This document shows, in pieces, positions 4,589-5,243 of a stretch of DNA of 5,243 nt. Numbering within the stretch: position 1 is the stretch's first letter; the number at the start of each line of letters is the position of its first letter. The DNA lies in NCBI GenBank assembly GCA_013140465.1, contig JABFST010000246.1, positions 1-5,243 on the forward strand. The letters are read 5' to 3'. A program made the translations under genes and the position numbers. Origin of the DNA: Methylococcaceae bacterium. GTDB taxonomy: Bacteria > Pseudomonadota > Gammaproteobacteria > Methylococcales > Methylomonadaceae. Below the pieces are notes generated by a model. That model saw only the letters and a program-made list of their open reading frames with translations. It was not told the origin of the DNA and searched no databases.

Positions 4589-5243
4589 TTAGAAGTGATA
4601 ATGCGCACCCACGCCCAAATACTCCACTTTTTGCTTATAAAACTGACCGCTAGGTGAATAGCCATTGTAGTATTCGCCTAAGATTTGCAGTTTACGCCCC
4701 AGCACTTGTAAATTGTTAAACTCCACGCCCGCCCTTGCAGACACGTCGGTACTCCAATTGTTTTCATCGTAATGTTTAATGTCAGCCGCAATAATCGGGC
4801 GCATCGACAAAAAATCTATCCGCCACGGGCTACGGAATTCAACACCGTATTGCGCCGACCACGTCCGCAACGCAGACGGTTCTTTATCGAACAAGCCCCC
4901 GCCGCCGCCATAGAGTCGGATGCCATAAGGCAGCTCATACGACAGCTTTAAGTCCGCGCCTTCGTAACTTAAGTTGACGCGTTCAAACTTAGTGTTTTGT
5001 TTGCGCAATAAAAACTCGTCACCCAAATGCGAACTTTGGTGATAAATCCGTCCAAACGCCGAAAACTGCCCGACGCGGGTGCTGCCATAGGCCGAGACTA
5101 TAAAATCGGTGTTCAGTAAATCCGACGACGACGCATCTAAATTAAAATCACTAAACACGCCTGCCTGTAAACCGCCTTCCCATTGCACGCGCGATTGCCC
5201 AAAAGTACCCCGATAAAACGGGATGGTTTCGCCAAAACTCACG
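4589..5243 (-). CDS. Outer-membrane beta-barrel protein, DUF1207-like, partial (N-terminus beyond window)
   Basis: The last 217 or so residues of a protein whose frame stays open to the right edge. The GTG at 5240-5242 is more likely an internal valine than the true start, since no signal peptide follows it. The visible part alternates polar and hydrophobic residues in many short strands separated by turns, has a glycine-rich turn (YGGGGG, 111-116), and ends in YLGVGAHYHF with a terminal phenylalanine, the usual signal for insertion by the BAM machinery. Segments such as RIYHQSSHLGDEFLLR (65-80) and HYDENNWSTDVSARAGVEF (157-175) resemble the DUF1207 family, a group of roughly 400-residue proteins of unknown function, as I recall it. 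It should sit in the outer membrane. It is separated from the signalling cluster by a repeat-filled 671 bp and need not share its role. I see no strong terminator directly after the stop; the first candidate is the inverted repeat at 3972-4025. Confidence 0.85.
   Translation of the reverse strand, partial: VSFGETIPFYRGTFGQSRVQWEGGLQAGVFSDFNLDASSSDLLNTDFIVSAYGSTRVGQFSAFGRIYHQSSHLGDEFLLRKQNTKFERVNLSYEGADLKLSYELPYGIRLYGGGGGLFDKEPSALRTWSAQYGVEFRSPWRIDFLSMRPIIAADIKHYDENNWSTDVSARAGVEFNNLQVLGRKLQILGEYYNGYSPSGQFYKQKVEYLGVGAHYHF

Overview
The window looks like bacterial, most likely proteobacterial, chromosome. The reasons are a Gram-negative outer-membrane barrel with a C-terminal phenylalanine, a CHASE3/PAS hybrid histidine kinase, a Crp-type regulator, and palindromic intergenic repeats. 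Protein style suggests a gammaproteobacterium, perhaps a methylotroph or sulfur oxidiser. That is an impression from family resemblance, not a demonstrated assignment. All four genes are on the minus strand; no plus-strand gene is supported.

Reading in the direction of transcription (right to left): at 4589-5243 lies the C-terminal part of an outer-membrane beta-barrel protein that resembles the DUF1207 family; its start is beyond the window. Then comes a 671-bp gene-free stretch (3918-4588). Next is a three-gene signalling cluster: a Crp/Fnr-fold transcription regulator (3180-3917), a 928-residue hybrid sensor kinase (372-3158) only 21 bp further on, and a stand-alone receiver-domain protein (1-292, cut by the window edge) after a 79-bp gap. 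The first two genes are almost certainly co-transcribed and the third probably is. The kinase would sense through a periplasmic CHASE3 domain and two cytoplasmic PAS domains, then pass phosphate to its own receiver and perhaps to the separate response regulator. The Crp-like protein would give the locus a DNA-binding output.

The most interesting part is the gene-free stretch. It holds what reads as a 491-bp non-autonomous mobile element (4072-4562). Its ends match as terminal inverted repeats (8 bp perfect, 11 of 12 overall) and are flanked directly by a 6-bp duplication, CTGACG. Removing the element and one copy of CTGACG rejoins two halves of an older palindromic repeat, with arms GTCGGGTTA and TAACCCGAC, so the insertion appears to have landed in a repeat. 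Inside the element are two related hairpin modules. Each has one 18-bp 5' arm and a 3' arm whose end has been tandemly copied (17-bp units in one, 20-bp units in the other). A 28-bp palindrome lies between them. Between the element and the regulator gene is a separate 17-bp inverted repeat (3972-4025) that could be a terminator or a leader structure.
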